NCBI RefSeq assembly: GCF_019285735.1
Contig: NZ_CP079107.1
Location: 744,001-808,000, forward strand
Reading direction: 5' to 3'
DNA: 64,000 nt
Origin: Paeniglutamicibacter sp. Y32M11
GTDB lineage: Bacteria > Actinomycetota > Actinomycetes > Actinomycetales > Micrococcaceae
Shown here one piece after another: positions 29,574 to 38,082 of the stretch (within the stretch, counting starts at the first letter, position 1; every line of letters starts with the position of its first letter). The notes under the pieces are model-generated. The model saw nothing but the letters and a program-made list of their open reading frames with translations, had not been told where the DNA came from and did not search any database. Made by a program: the position numbers and the translations under genes.

Positions 29574-29950
29574 GCAGCTCGCCGGTGCCCGAAGCCACAA
29601 TCGCATCACGCTTCGCCTGGTTAATGGAGCGACAGTGAAGCGTCGGTCATCCGTTTGATTGGTTCCGCGCGCCAGTAGCGTTATGCGGCCCTTGCGGTGC
29701 CCGGTGAATGCTGGTCACGCTCCGGACGATGGTTCCGTGCGACGTCACGGACGCTTCACAGTGATCTGTCCACCGTCATATAAAATCCCAAAATCCTCAC
29801 CAAACAAAGGAAATCGCGAGCGGCCGGGCTGTAACAATGTGTCCCCGAGCACCGCCCGAAGATGACGCCCCGCGTTCATGTGAAGTGTTTTTGCCCTTCG
29901 TGACGAGGGCCCTCGAGTGCCCCTTGCGCAGCGTGCTGATGGTGTTTCAA
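29574..29950. other. Gene-free stretch ahead of the SAM riboswitch leader
   Basis: No gene is supported. It holds a 10-bp inverted repeat (GTGAAGCGTC at 29635-29644 with its complement at 29750-29759), a nearby pair of GGTTCCG-type direct repeats, and the 12-bp palindrome CGAGGGCCCTCG at 29904-29915. The metF promoter must lie in its right part. Confidence 0.45.
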
Positions 29951-29963
29951 GATGGACACATCA

Positions 29964-30143
29964 ACCATCAAGAGCGGCTGAGAGATCTGGCTCGTTGACG
30001 CCGCAGCAACCATCACGTGATGGCATTCCTCCTTCAAGAGGATGTCCATCAATGAGGGTGCTAAGGCCAGAAGCGATGGAGCCGCTTCAGCGTTCGCTCA
30101 CCATCGCCGCAGGACACCCCACATGTGGGTCCCAGCGGCTTTT
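29964..30143 (+). promoter_or_regulatory. SAM riboswitch (SAM-I/SAM-IV clan) with attenuator, upstream of metF
   Basis: The conserved core is clear: ATCAAGAG, the TGAGAGA bend, GCAGCAACC and GGTGCTAA. P1 pairs CCATC (29965-29969) with GATGG (30075-30079), and P2 pairs GCGGC (29974-29978) with GCCGC (30000-30004). A pseudoknot TCTGG/CCAGA (29986-29990 with 30067-30071) fits. No P4 arm is seen, which points to the SAM-IV or SAM-I/IV variant. Downstream, GCGATGG (30073-30079) can pair with CCATCGC (30101-30107) as antiterminator. It competes with a terminator built on GCCGC/GCGGC (30106-30139) containing the palindrome CCCACATGTGGG and followed by TTTT. High SAM should switch metF onward off. 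Confidence 0.85.
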
Positions 30144-30189
30144 GTGTCGACCCCACTGAGGCCTCCCTCGAATCAACGAGGAGTCCCAC

Positions 30190-31116
30190 ATGAGCATTGC
30201 AACAAGCGTCGCACCACCGTCGCTGTCTTATGAGTTGTACCCACCGGCTAGCCGTGATGCCAGTGAAAGCGTGTTCAGTACCATCGCCGCGCTGGAGAGC
30301 ACCGATCCGGACTATGTGTCGGTGACCTACTCCGGATCTCCAACCCGTCGCGCTGCCTCACTGGAACTAATTGACCACTTGATCCGCGACACCCGACTGC
30401 GTCCGCTGGCCCACCTAACCTGTGTGGGGGAGAGCCGGGAGTCCCTACAGAACCTGGTGCGCCACTTCATTTCCCTCGGGGTGCGCGGAGTGCTGGCCCT
30501 GCGCGGGGACCTGCCCACCAAGAGCGATGAATGGCGCGGAGAATTTCCATTCGCCCGGTACCTCATCGAACTGATCCGTGAGGTCGAGGCCGAACATTCG
30601 GCGGCCCTGGCCGGCGGCAGGCTCGGTGTGGGTGTGGCCGCTTACCCGATTCGGCATCCGGAATCGCCCTCCTTTGACCACGACATCGAGGTGCTCCTGG
30701 CGAAGGAACGTTCCGGCGCCAACTACGCCATCACTCAGGTGTATTTCCAAGCCAGCGAATACACCAACCTGGTGGAATCGGCGCAACGAGCCGGGGTGAC
30801 CATCCCGATTATTCCCGGCGTCATTCCGCTGAACTCGCTGAAGCGGCTGAATCGGTTGGCCTCCATGACCGGGGTGTGCCCGGATCCGGAACTGGCCCAC
30901 GCACTGGAAACCGCCGATTCGGAGGCCGAACGCCATCGCATCGGCGTGGCAGCAGCGGTGAACCTGGCCCGGCGCGCCTTCGACGATGGCGCTCCGGGAG
31001 TTCACCTGTACACCTTCAACGATCATCGTGGCTCCCTCGATGTGGTTGAACAACTGGAATTGCCACGCACTCGGGCCAAGGTCACCCGCACGTGGGCCAC
31101 CCGCGCCGTGGCCTAA
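30190..31116 (+). CDS. metF: Methylenetetrahydrofolate reductase
   Basis: 308 aa, the usual MTHFR length. It reduces 5,10-methylene-THF to 5-methyl-THF, the methyl donor for MetE. The family stretches are present: LSYELYPPAS, VSVTYSGSPTRR, HLTCVGESRE, VLALRGD, and the flavin-binding GANYAITQVYF and IPIIPGVIPL. GAGGAG lies 6 bases before the ATG. The preceding CCTCG-AATCAA-CGAGG (30166-30181) can fold over part of that ribosome site. It is the first gene after the SAM riboswitch, with metE 66 bases downstream. Confidence 0.92.
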   Translation: MSIATSVAPPSLSYELYPPASRDASESVFSTIAALESTDPDYVSVTYSGSPTRRAASLELIDHLIRDTRLRPLAHLTCVGESRESLQNLVRHFISLGVRGVLALRGDLPTKSDEWRGEFPFARYLIELIREVEAEHSAALAGGRLGVGVAAYPIRHPESPSFDHDIEVLLAKERSGANYAITQVYFQASEYTNLVESAQRAGVTIPIIPGVIPLNSLKRLNRLASMTGVCPDPELAHALETADSEAERHRIGVAAAVNLARRAFDDGAPGVHLYTFNDHRGSLDVVEQLELPRTRAKVTRTWATRAVA

Positions 31117-31182
31117 AGAACCGCCCCACCAGCTCCACCACCCACCGAACTTTTAAGCATCACAACACTCAGGAGAAATACC

Positions 31183-33540
31183 ATGTCGAAGCAGACCTTC
31201 CCCGCCGCATCCATCCTCGGTTACCCACGCATCGGTCCTCACCGTGAACTAAAAAAGGCCCTCGAAGCGCACTGGGCCCAGCAGACCGACGAAGCCACCC
31301 TGCACGCCGCGGCTCGCGAACTGCAGAGAAACAATCTCGCGAAGCTCACCACCCTGGGACTTGGTGCCACCGATGCATCGCTGCCCGGTGACTTCGCCTA
31401 TTACGATCAGGTACTGGATACGACCATCGCGCTCTCCGCTGTGCCGACCCGCTTCGCGGACCTCGCCGCAACCGACGGCACCATCAATACCGCCGGCGCA
31501 TTTGTCCTGGCCCGCGGCGATGAATCCCGCGCCCCGCTGGAAATGACCAAGTGGTTCGACACCAACTATCACTACCTCGTGCCGGAGATCGGTGAAAGCA
31601 CCCCGATCAAGGCCAACGCCGCAGCATTGGTGGAATCTTTCACCGCCCACCAGGCTAACGGCACCATCATCCGACCCACGCTCGTGGGACCCATCAGCTA
31701 CCTGCTGCTGGCCAAGGCCGAGGACGGCGCAGCAGCCGACTTCGATCCGTTGGTGCGCCTGGATGACGTGGTAAACGCCTATGTCGAGATTCTTGCGGCG
31801 CTGGCCGCTGCCGGTGCCCCGTGGGTTCAGCTTGATGAGCCAGCCTTGGTCACCGACCGCGGTGCCGCACTGGCCGTTCCCGGCGCTCTGGCCGAATCCG
31901 TCTACACCACGCTGGCCGCGGCCACCGAGCGCCCGGCCCTGCTGGTGACCTTGGGCTACGGCACCGCGGGCAACGTCGAACGCCCGGGCGAAACTCAGGG
32001 CCTGCTGGCCCGCGCCGGTGTTGACGCGGTGCACGCCGACCTCGTCCGTGGGACATTGCCCACCGCAGACTTCCTGGGCGATCTGGCCGGCTCCACGCTG
32101 GTGGCGGGCATCGTTGATTCACGCAACATCTGGCGCAACAACCTCACCACGTCACTGCAGACCCTGCAGGGGCTGCGCGCCGAGGTTCAGCGGGCCGGCG
32201 GGTCGCTCGCCGTGGGTACCGCCACCTCGTTGCAGCACGTCCCGCACGATGTCGCCCTGGAAACCCAGCTGCCGGCACACCTCCCCGAATGGCTCGCCTT
32301 CGCCAACCAGAAGGTCTCCGAGGTCATCACGCTGGCCAAGGGCCTGAACGACGGGCAAGAAGCAGTGGTAACGGAATTGGCAGAAGCCGACGCTGCCATC
32401 AAGAACCGCGCCGAGTTCGCCGGAACCACCGTGCCAGCTGTCCGCACCCGCCTGGCCAACCTGACCACCGCCGACTTCTCCCGCTCGGACGCCACCACCC
32501 GCAAGGTAGCGCAGGAGCAGGCACTGGACTTGCCGCTGCTGCCCACCACCACCATCGGTTCCTTCCCACAGACCGTGGAGGTCCGCTCCGCCCGTGCCGC
32601 GCACGGCGCCGGTACCATCAACGACGCCGCCTACGAGGGTTTCTTGAAGGAAGAGATCGCCCGCGTGGTGGCCCTGCAGGAAGAACTGGGTCTGGATGTG
32701 CTGGTCCACGGCGAGGCCGAGCGTAATGACATGGTCCAGTACTTCGCCGAAAACTTCGACGGCTTCGCCGAAACCTCCAACGGCTGGGTGCAGTCCTACG
32801 GCTCGCGGGCCACGCGTCCCTCGATCCTCTGGGGAGACGTCTCCCGACCGGCCCCGTTCACCGTCCCGTGGATCTCCTACGCGGCATCGTCGACCAACAA
32901 GCCGTTCAAGGGCATGCTCACCGGTCCGGTCACCATCCTGGCCTGGAGCTTCATCCGCGACGACGAGCCGCTTTCGGTCTCCGCCAACCAGGTGGCCCTG
33001 GCCCTGCGCGATGAGATCGCCGACCTCGAGGCCGCCGGCATCTCCATCATCCAGGTCGATGAGCCGGCATTGCGCGAGCTATTGCCGCTGCGGGCCAAGG
33101 ATCAGACCAAGTACCTGGGCTGGAGCGTGGATTCCTTCCGGCTATCCACCGCCGGAGCCGCGGACAGCACCCAGATCCACACGCACCTGTGCTACTCCGA
33201 ATTCGGGGAGATCATCAACGCGATTGACGCCCTGGATGCCGATGTGACATCGATCGAGGCCGCACGTTCCCGGATGGAGGTCACCGAGGATTTGACGAAC
33301 TTCGGCTTCTCCCGCGGCATCGGTCCGGGCGTCTATGACATCCACGCCCCGCGTGTACCTTCCGAGGCCGAGGTTGCCGAACTGATCACCATTGCGCTGG
33401 GCTCCCTGGATGCGCGCCAGCTCTGGATCAACCCGGACTGCGGACTCAAGACCCGCGGTTACGCAGAGACCCGCGAGTCGCTGGCCAACCTCGTTGCGGC
33501 CACGGTTGCCGCACGCAGCACCCTGAGCCTGAGCGTCTAG
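31183..33540 (+). CDS. metE: Cobalamin-independent methionine synthase
   Basis: 785 aa. It transfers the methyl of 5-methyltetrahydropteroyl-triglutamate to homocysteine with a zinc centre and no B12. All four zinc ligands are visible: H668 and C670 (THLCYSEFGEI), E692 and C753 (NPDCGLKTR). The N-terminal half carries ILGYPRIGPHRELKKALE. It follows metF on the same strand and sits behind the same SAM riboswitch, with its own AGGAG ribosome site. A hairpin follows its stop codon. Confidence 0.95.
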   Translation: MSKQTFPAASILGYPRIGPHRELKKALEAHWAQQTDEATLHAAARELQRNNLAKLTTLGLGATDASLPGDFAYYDQVLDTTIALSAVPTRFADLAATDGTINTAGAFVLARGDESRAPLEMTKWFDTNYHYLVPEIGESTPIKANAAALVESFTAHQANGTIIRPTLVGPISYLLLAKAEDGAAADFDPLVRLDDVVNAYVEILAALAAAGAPWVQLDEPALVTDRGAALAVPGALAESVYTTLAAATERPALLVTLGYGTAGNVERPGETQGLLARAGVDAVHADLVRGTLPTADFLGDLAGSTLVAGIVDSRNIWRNNLTTSLQTLQGLRAEVQRAGGSLAVGTATSLQHVPHDVALETQLPAHLPEWLAFANQKVSEVITLAKGLNDGQEAVVTELAEADAAIKNRAEFAGTTVPAVRTRLANLTTADFSRSDATTRKVAQEQALDLPLLPTTTIGSFPQTVEVRSARAAHGAGTINDAAYEGFLKEEIARVVALQEELGLDVLVHGEAERNDMVQYFAENFDGFAETSNGWVQSYGSRATRPSILWGDVSRPAPFTVPWISYAASSTNKPFKGMLTGPVTILAWSFIRDDEPLSVSANQVALALRDEIADLEAAGISIIQVDEPALRELLPLRAKDQTKYLGWSVDSFRLSTAGAADSTQIHTHLCYSEFGEIINAIDALDADVTSIEAARSRMEVTEDLTNFGFSRGIGPGVYDIHAPRVPSEAEVAELITIALGSLDARQLWINPDCGLKTRGYAETRESLANLVAATVAARSTLSLSV

Positions 33541-33565
33541 CCTCACCACCAGCCGGCCCATCATC

Positions 33566-33604
33566 GCGGAGGGTGCGGCGCCACCTAGGTGCCGCACCCT
33601 CCGC
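33566..33604 (+). terminator. Stem-loop between metE and metY
   Basis: A perfect 14-bp stem (33566-33579 with 33591-33604) has an 11-base loop that includes CCTAGG. There is no U-tract. It may be a partial terminator or an RNA-stability element between the two cistrons. Confidence 0.55.
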
Positions 33605-33653
33605 ATCACCCCACTTCGCATTCACTTACCACTTCGGCCCGAAAGGCACGATC

Positions 33654-34985
33654 ATGGCCTCCAGGCAATGGCACAGCTCCACCACCGAAATTCACGCAGG
33701 CTACACACCCGCTGCCCCGCACCGCCCCATGACCGTGCCTATCTACTCCTCCGCCGCCTATCAATTCCCCGACTACGCCACCGCCGCGCAGCTTTTCTCA
33801 CTCCGGCAGCCGGGCTTCACCTACTCCCGCACCGGTAACCCCACGGTGGCCGTCTTGGAGGAACGCGCCGCGGCTCTCGAGGGCGGGATCGGTGCCATCG
33901 CCACGGCCACCGGACAATCGGCGGTGGCCCTCGCGCTACTGGCGTTGCTGCAGGGCCCGGGCCACCTGGTGGCCTCCAATAAGCTCTACGGCGGCACCGT
34001 TGACCTGCTCACCGATACCTTCGCCGACTTTGGGGTCACCGTCACGTTTATCAACCCGGAGGATCCTAGCGCCTGGGCCGGCGCGATCACGGAGAAGACT
34101 CGGGGTTTTTTACTCGAATCAGTCTCCAACCCGCTAATCACGCTGGTGGACCTGCGGGCCATTGCCGAGGTCGGGCACGCCGCGGGGATTCCGGTGGTCG
34201 TGGATAACACCTTGGCCACGCCCGCTGCCTACCGGCCCATCGATTTCGGGGCCGATGTGGTGGTGCATTCGGCCACCAAGGCGCTGTCCGGTCATGGATC
34301 GGTGCTGGGCGGTTTGATCATCGACGCTGGAACCTTCGATTTTTCCGATGCCACCCGGTGGCCGCAGATCGCCGCGCCCAAGGCCCGCTACTACGGGGAT
34401 TCACTGCTGGAGCGTTATGGCTCCAAGGCCTACCTGATGCTGGTGCGCTCCAAATTCCTGCACGATCTGGGGCCCACACTCTCGGCCGCCGCCGCCGCCG
34501 GAATTCTCACCGGCATCGAGACGCTATCGCTGCGTGTGACCAAGGCCCAGGCGAACGTGCTGGACCTGTGCCGGGGCCTGGCCGGGCATCCGGCGGTGGC
34601 CCGCGTGCATCACCCCTCCATCCCCACCCACCGGGACCACGCGTTGGCGCAGCGCGACTTCCCGCGCGGTACCGGTGGGGTGTTCTCCTTTGACCTCGTG
34701 GATCCGGGGAACGTCCCGGTTTTTGTTGATTCGCTACGGCTCTTCGCGCTGGCGGCAAACATCGGGGACGCCCGCTCACTGGTGGTCCACCCGGCGTCCA
34801 TGACGCACTGCCGACTCTCCGACGCCCAGCTTCAGGAGGCGGGGATTAGCGCCGGCACGCTGCGCATCTCGGTCGGTCTGGAGGATGCGGCGGATCTGCT
34901 GCAGGACCTCATCGGTTCGCTGGACGCGCTGAGCACCACGCCGGCGCCACCAGCGGCAGACCTGTTGGAAACCAGCAACGCCTAA
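33654..34985 (+). CDS. metY: O-acetylhomoserine sulfhydrylase (aminocarboxypropyltransferase)
   Basis: 443 aa. PLP enzyme of the Cys/Met family that makes homocysteine directly from O-acetylhomoserine and sulfide. The PLP Lys is K209 in VVHSATKALSGHG. The long form with TYSRTGNPT, the insertion around the PKARYYGDS region and the C-terminal TLRISVGLED favour MetY over MetB. GAAAGG lies 7 bases before the ATG. It sits 113 bases after metE and 34 bases before metB, giving the cell both direct and trans-sulfuration routes. Confidence 0.85.
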   Translation: MASRQWHSSTTEIHAGYTPAAPHRPMTVPIYSSAAYQFPDYATAAQLFSLRQPGFTYSRTGNPTVAVLEERAAALEGGIGAIATATGQSAVALALLALLQGPGHLVASNKLYGGTVDLLTDTFADFGVTVTFINPEDPSAWAGAITEKTRGFLLESVSNPLITLVDLRAIAEVGHAAGIPVVVDNTLATPAAYRPIDFGADVVVHSATKALSGHGSVLGGLIIDAGTFDFSDATRWPQIAAPKARYYGDSLLERYGSKAYLMLVRSKFLHDLGPTLSAAAAAGILTGIETLSLRVTKAQANVLDLCRGLAGHPAVARVHHPSIPTHRDHALAQRDFPRGTGGVFSFDLVDPGNVPVFVDSLRLFALAANIGDARSLVVHPASMTHCRLSDAQLQEAGISAGTLRISVGLEDAADLLQDLIGSLDALSTTPAPPAADLLETSNA

Positions 34986-35019
34986 ACAACCGCCCCTCCA
35001 CGAAAGGATGAACCCAAAA

Positions 35020-36222
35020 ATGAGCGAGCACAACCACGGCTTTAATACCCAGGCCATTCACGCCGGACAGGCCCCGGATCCACTAACCGGCGCGGTGATC
35101 CCGCCGATCTACCAGACCAGCACCTTTGTCCAGGACGGCATCAACGTGCTGCGCAACGGACACGAATACTCCCGCGGATCCAATCCAACGCGCAACGGCT
35201 TCGAAACTCAGCTCACCACCTTGGAGGCAGGGCACGCCGGATTTGCCTTCGCCTCGGGCATCGCCGCGGAGGACGCACTACTGCGTGCGGTGCTGGCCCC
35301 GGGGGACCACATCGTGCTGGGCGCCGACGGTTATGGCGGAACCAACCGGCTGATCAATCGACTGCACGGAAAATGGGGGATCACCAACACCCCGGTGGAT
35401 ATCACCGATACCGCGGTAGTTTCCGCCGCAGTGCAGCCGGGGAAAACCGCGCTGCTTTGGGTCGAAACCCCGTCCAACCCGCTGTTGGGGATTGCCGATA
35501 TTGCGGCGTGGGCAGCCATCGCCCACGCTGCCGGTGCCCTGTTGGTGGTGGATAACACCTTCTCCACACCCTTCCTGCAGCGGCCCCTGAGACTGGGCGC
35601 GGATGTGGTGGTGCATTCGACCACCAAGTACATTGGCGGGCACTCCGATGTGTTGGGCGGCGCGGTGATTGTTTCCGATGCAACGTTCCGTGGCGAGACC
35701 TTGGCAGCGGCGGTGGGCTTCCAGCAATTTGCCGGGGGAGCCGTGGCCGGGCCGCAGGATTGTTTTTTGGCCGCCCGCGGCCTGAAGACCCTGGGGCTGC
35801 GGATGGAACGTCACTGCTCCAACGCCGCGAGGATCGCGCGCTGGTTGGACGGGCGGGCCGAGTTGGAAAAGGTGCTCTATCCGGGGCTGCCCACCCACCC
35901 GGGGCACGAGTTGGCCAAGGCTCAATCCTCGGGCTTTGGTGGAATCGTCTCGCTGCAATTTGTTGGCGGTGAGGCCGCAGCCCGGGCCTTCGCCGAAGCC
36001 ACCGAGCTCTTTGCCCTCTCGGTCTCCCTGGGCGGGGTCGAATCGCTGGTGTGCTATTCGGCGGAGATGACGCACGCCTCGGTCATCGGCACCGAGCTGG
36101 CGGTGCCACGGAACTTAGTGCGGCTTTCGGTGGGCATCGAGCAGGTGGAGGACCTGATCGCCGACCTCGAGCTCGGTCTGACCGCGGCCCGTAGCGCTAC
36201 CTTGGAGCGGGTCGCCGCCTGA
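35020..36222 (+). CDS. metB: Cystathionine gamma-synthase-type trans-sulfuration enzyme
   Basis: 400 aa, the length of MetB. It shows the family markers NTQAIHAGQAPDPLTGAVIPPIYQTSTF, EYSRGSNPTRN and the PLP Lys K203 in VVHSTTKYIGGHSD. It would form cystathionine from an O-acyl-homoserine and cysteine. A cystathionine gamma-lyase role (MetB and gamma-lyase are close relatives) cannot be excluded, but position next to metY supports MetB. The start at 35020 is used because the AAAGGA is 12 bases upstream, while the ATG at 35008 overlaps that ribosome site. Confidence 0.8.
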   Translation: MSEHNHGFNTQAIHAGQAPDPLTGAVIPPIYQTSTFVQDGINVLRNGHEYSRGSNPTRNGFETQLTTLEAGHAGFAFASGIAAEDALLRAVLAPGDHIVLGADGYGGTNRLINRLHGKWGITNTPVDITDTAVVSAAVQPGKTALLWVETPSNPLLGIADIAAWAAIAHAAGALLVVDNTFSTPFLQRPLRLGADVVVHSTTKYIGGHSDVLGGAVIVSDATFRGETLAAAVGFQQFAGGAVAGPQDCFLAARGLKTLGLRMERHCSNAARIARWLDGRAELEKVLYPGLPTHPGHELAKAQSSGFGGIVSLQFVGGEAAARAFAEATELFALSVSLGGVESLVCYSAEMTHASVIGTELAVPRNLVRLSVGIEQVEDLIADLELGLTAARSATLERVAA

Positions 36223-36306
36223 AAAAGTGTGGGGTGGGTGGCAAGAATCCCGACACATCGTGCTGCAACTGCGCCGGGCGGTAGTGATCGCGCGATGAAC
36301 GGTAGT

Positions 36307-36360
36307 TCATGATCAGATTGTGGTCACGATTGGAAAAGTGTTGATCATTTTGTCATGATC
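36307..36360 (+). promoter_or_regulatory. Possible operator with repeated GATCAT/ATGATC elements
   Basis: GATCAT and ATGATC form an inverted repeat at 36343-36348 and 36355-36360, directly before the BASS gene start (36366). Another TCATGATCA lies at 36307-36315. The regulator is unknown. Confidence 0.35.
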
Positions 36361-36365
36361 GGTGC

Positions 36366-37373
36366 ATGTCTACCCATCGAAACGTACAGCAAAAGTCCGT
36401 CCTGGACGCCGAAGAACGCAGCGCAAAAATAGCCGTGACGGTATTCCCGCTGCTGGTTCTGGCCGGCGGGGCATTGGCTCTGCTCACCCCGGAAACCTTC
36501 AGTGGATTCTCCAAGGCGGTGAATCCGCTGCTCATGATCATCATGTTCGGGATGGGACTCACGCTGACCCTGCCGGACTTCGCGCTGGTGGTGCGCAAGC
36601 CGCTTCCGGTACTGCTGGGCGTTGTGGCGCAGTACGTGATCATGCCGCTGCTGGGGCTGGGTATTTCGATGTTGCTGCAGCTTCCGCCGGCTCTGGCTGC
36701 GGGTGTCATTCTGGTGGGTTGCGCCCCCGGTGGTACCGCATCCAACGTCGTGACCTACCTGGCCAAGGGCGATGTTGCGCTCTCGGTGACGATGACCTCG
36801 ATCTCCACGCTGGTGGCACCGATCTTCACCCCACTGCTGACGCTGTGGCTGGCCGGGCAGTACCTGCCGGTTGATGCCGGCTCGATGGCCATGTCCATCG
36901 TCCAGATCGTGCTGATCCCCGTGGCGCTCGGGCTCGTACTGCGTCTGGTATTGCCCCGTTTCGCCACCCTCGTTTTACCTGCCCTTCCGTGGGTATCGGT
37001 TCTGGCGATCACCGCGGTGGTCCTGATCGTGGTCGCCGGCAGTGCCGCGGCCATCTTCAGCGCCGGGGCGCTGATCCTGTTGGCTGTCATCATGCACAAC
37101 GCCGGAGGCATGGCTCTGGGGTACGGCACCGCCAAGCTCTTCAAGCAGCCCATCGCCACCCGCCGCACCATGGCCATCGAGGTTGGCATGCAGAATTCGG
37201 GGTTGGCCGCCGGCCTAGCCAGGACGTACTTCAGCCCGGAGGCGGCATTGCCCGGCGCCGTGTTCTCGGTCTGGCACAACCTATCCGGCGCCATCATTGC
37301 CTCGATCTGGCGCCGCAGTAGCGCCAAGAATGCCGCGCGGGAGACCGAGGCTGCTCAGCCAGTCGCCCGCTAA
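36366..37373 (+). CDS. Bile acid:sodium symporter (BASS) family transporter
   Basis: 335 aa with nine to ten membrane segments. The BASS signatures are clear: FGMGLTLTLPDF, VGCAPGGTASNVVTYLAKGDVALSV (substrate and sodium site region) and the C-terminal EVGMQNSGLAAGLA. Bacterial members move organic acids such as pantoate, keto acids or glucosinolate-like compounds with sodium, so bile acids are unlikely. It follows the methionine genes on the same strand but 143 bases away behind its own repeats, so co-regulation with them is possible but unproven. Confidence 0.85.
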   Translation: MSTHRNVQQKSVLDAEERSAKIAVTVFPLLVLAGGALALLTPETFSGFSKAVNPLLMIIMFGMGLTLTLPDFALVVRKPLPVLLGVVAQYVIMPLLGLGISMLLQLPPALAAGVILVGCAPGGTASNVVTYLAKGDVALSVTMTSISTLVAPIFTPLLTLWLAGQYLPVDAGSMAMSIVQIVLIPVALGLVLRLVLPRFATLVLPALPWVSVLAITAVVLIVVAGSAAAIFSAGALILLAVIMHNAGGMALGYGTAKLFKQPIATRRTMAIEVGMQNSGLAAGLARTYFSPEAALPGAVFSVWHNLSGAIIASIWRRSSAKNAARETEAAQPVAR

Positions 37374-37400
37374 GCGGTACCGGATTGACCGTCGCTGCGC

Positions 37401-37997
37401 TTAGCCCTCGAAGGTCTGCGGGAGAATATCGCGGTGGGCGAGCACCGAAGCAACATCAAGGAACGGATCCTGATGCAGCGCACGAAATAGCTCCGGGGCC
37501 GCGGCGATGAACAGCGAATCGGGATACAGGCACGTGCCCCAGGCAAAGGCCATCCCCGGATCGGCGACAAAATCGGGCACGATACCCTTGATCCCACGCT
37601 CGATGATCTCGTGGATCGTCAGTGTCTCGTGCGCATATTCCTGGCCGTTGACCATGCTGGTTCTCATCCCCGGAGCAGATGAGCGCGAATATCCGGCCCA
37701 GCTGCGCGTGGGCAACAGCTGGTCCGGGCCCAGCTGAGTTGTCAGGAGCTCGCGCAGGCTGTGCGCGGTGAGTGGATCCAAGGAGCCCAAGGCGGGACTC
37801 GGCGTCACGGCGCCGGGATGATCGGCGCTGTAGAGCGCCCAGAGTTCATAAAAGTTGGTTGAGGCGGTGAGCTCGACCCCCACCGGCAACAGGGCAGACC
37901 AGCGTATTGCCGCCCCCGGTTCGTTAACAACGGGCAGGAAGAGTCGAAGCATCCGCAGGGAATGGAACTCCTCGGGAATGAGGTCCCGTGCCAGCAC
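37401..37997 (-). CDS. Hypothetical protein, unrecognised
   Basis: 198 aa with no signal peptide or membrane segment. It contains a Trp/Tyr-rich middle (FYELWALYSADHPGAVTPSPALGSLDPLTAHSLRELL) and an ending DPFLDVASVLAHRDILPQTFEG. I do not recognise a family. The GTG at 37997 is chosen because AAGGA lies 9 bases upstream and because the terminator of the gene before it ends at 38031. A longer frame would overlap that gene's terminator and coding end. It is convergent with the BASS gene. Confidence 0.55.
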   Translation of the reverse strand: MLARDLIPEEFHSLRMLRLFLPVVNEPGAAIRWSALLPVGVELTASTNFYELWALYSADHPGAVTPSPALGSLDPLTAHSLRELLTTQLGPDQLLPTRSWAGYSRSSAPGMRTSMVNGQEYAHETLTIHEIIERGIKGIVPDFVADPGMAFAWGTCLYPDSLFIAAAPELFRALHQDPFLDVASVLAHRDILPQTFEG

Positions 37998-38030
37998 GAC
38001 GTCACGTCCTTCTTCTCTTGATCTGTCAAA

Positions 38031-38067
38031 CAAAAGTGGTGGTGCCAGAAAATTCCGGCACCACCAC
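38031..38067 (-). terminator. Rho-independent terminator of the Gfo/Idh oxidoreductase gene
   Basis: On the minus strand an 11-bp stem (38067-38057 with 38046-38036) has a 10-base loop and is followed by TTTTGTTTG. Confidence 0.85.
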
Positions 38068-38082
38068 CCGTTGTGTAAGTTA

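Noticed and set aside
29904-29915. The 12-bp palindrome CGAGGGCCCTCG as an operator
   Set aside because: Short GC-only palindromes are expected by chance in DNA of this composition, and it is not in a clear promoter position.
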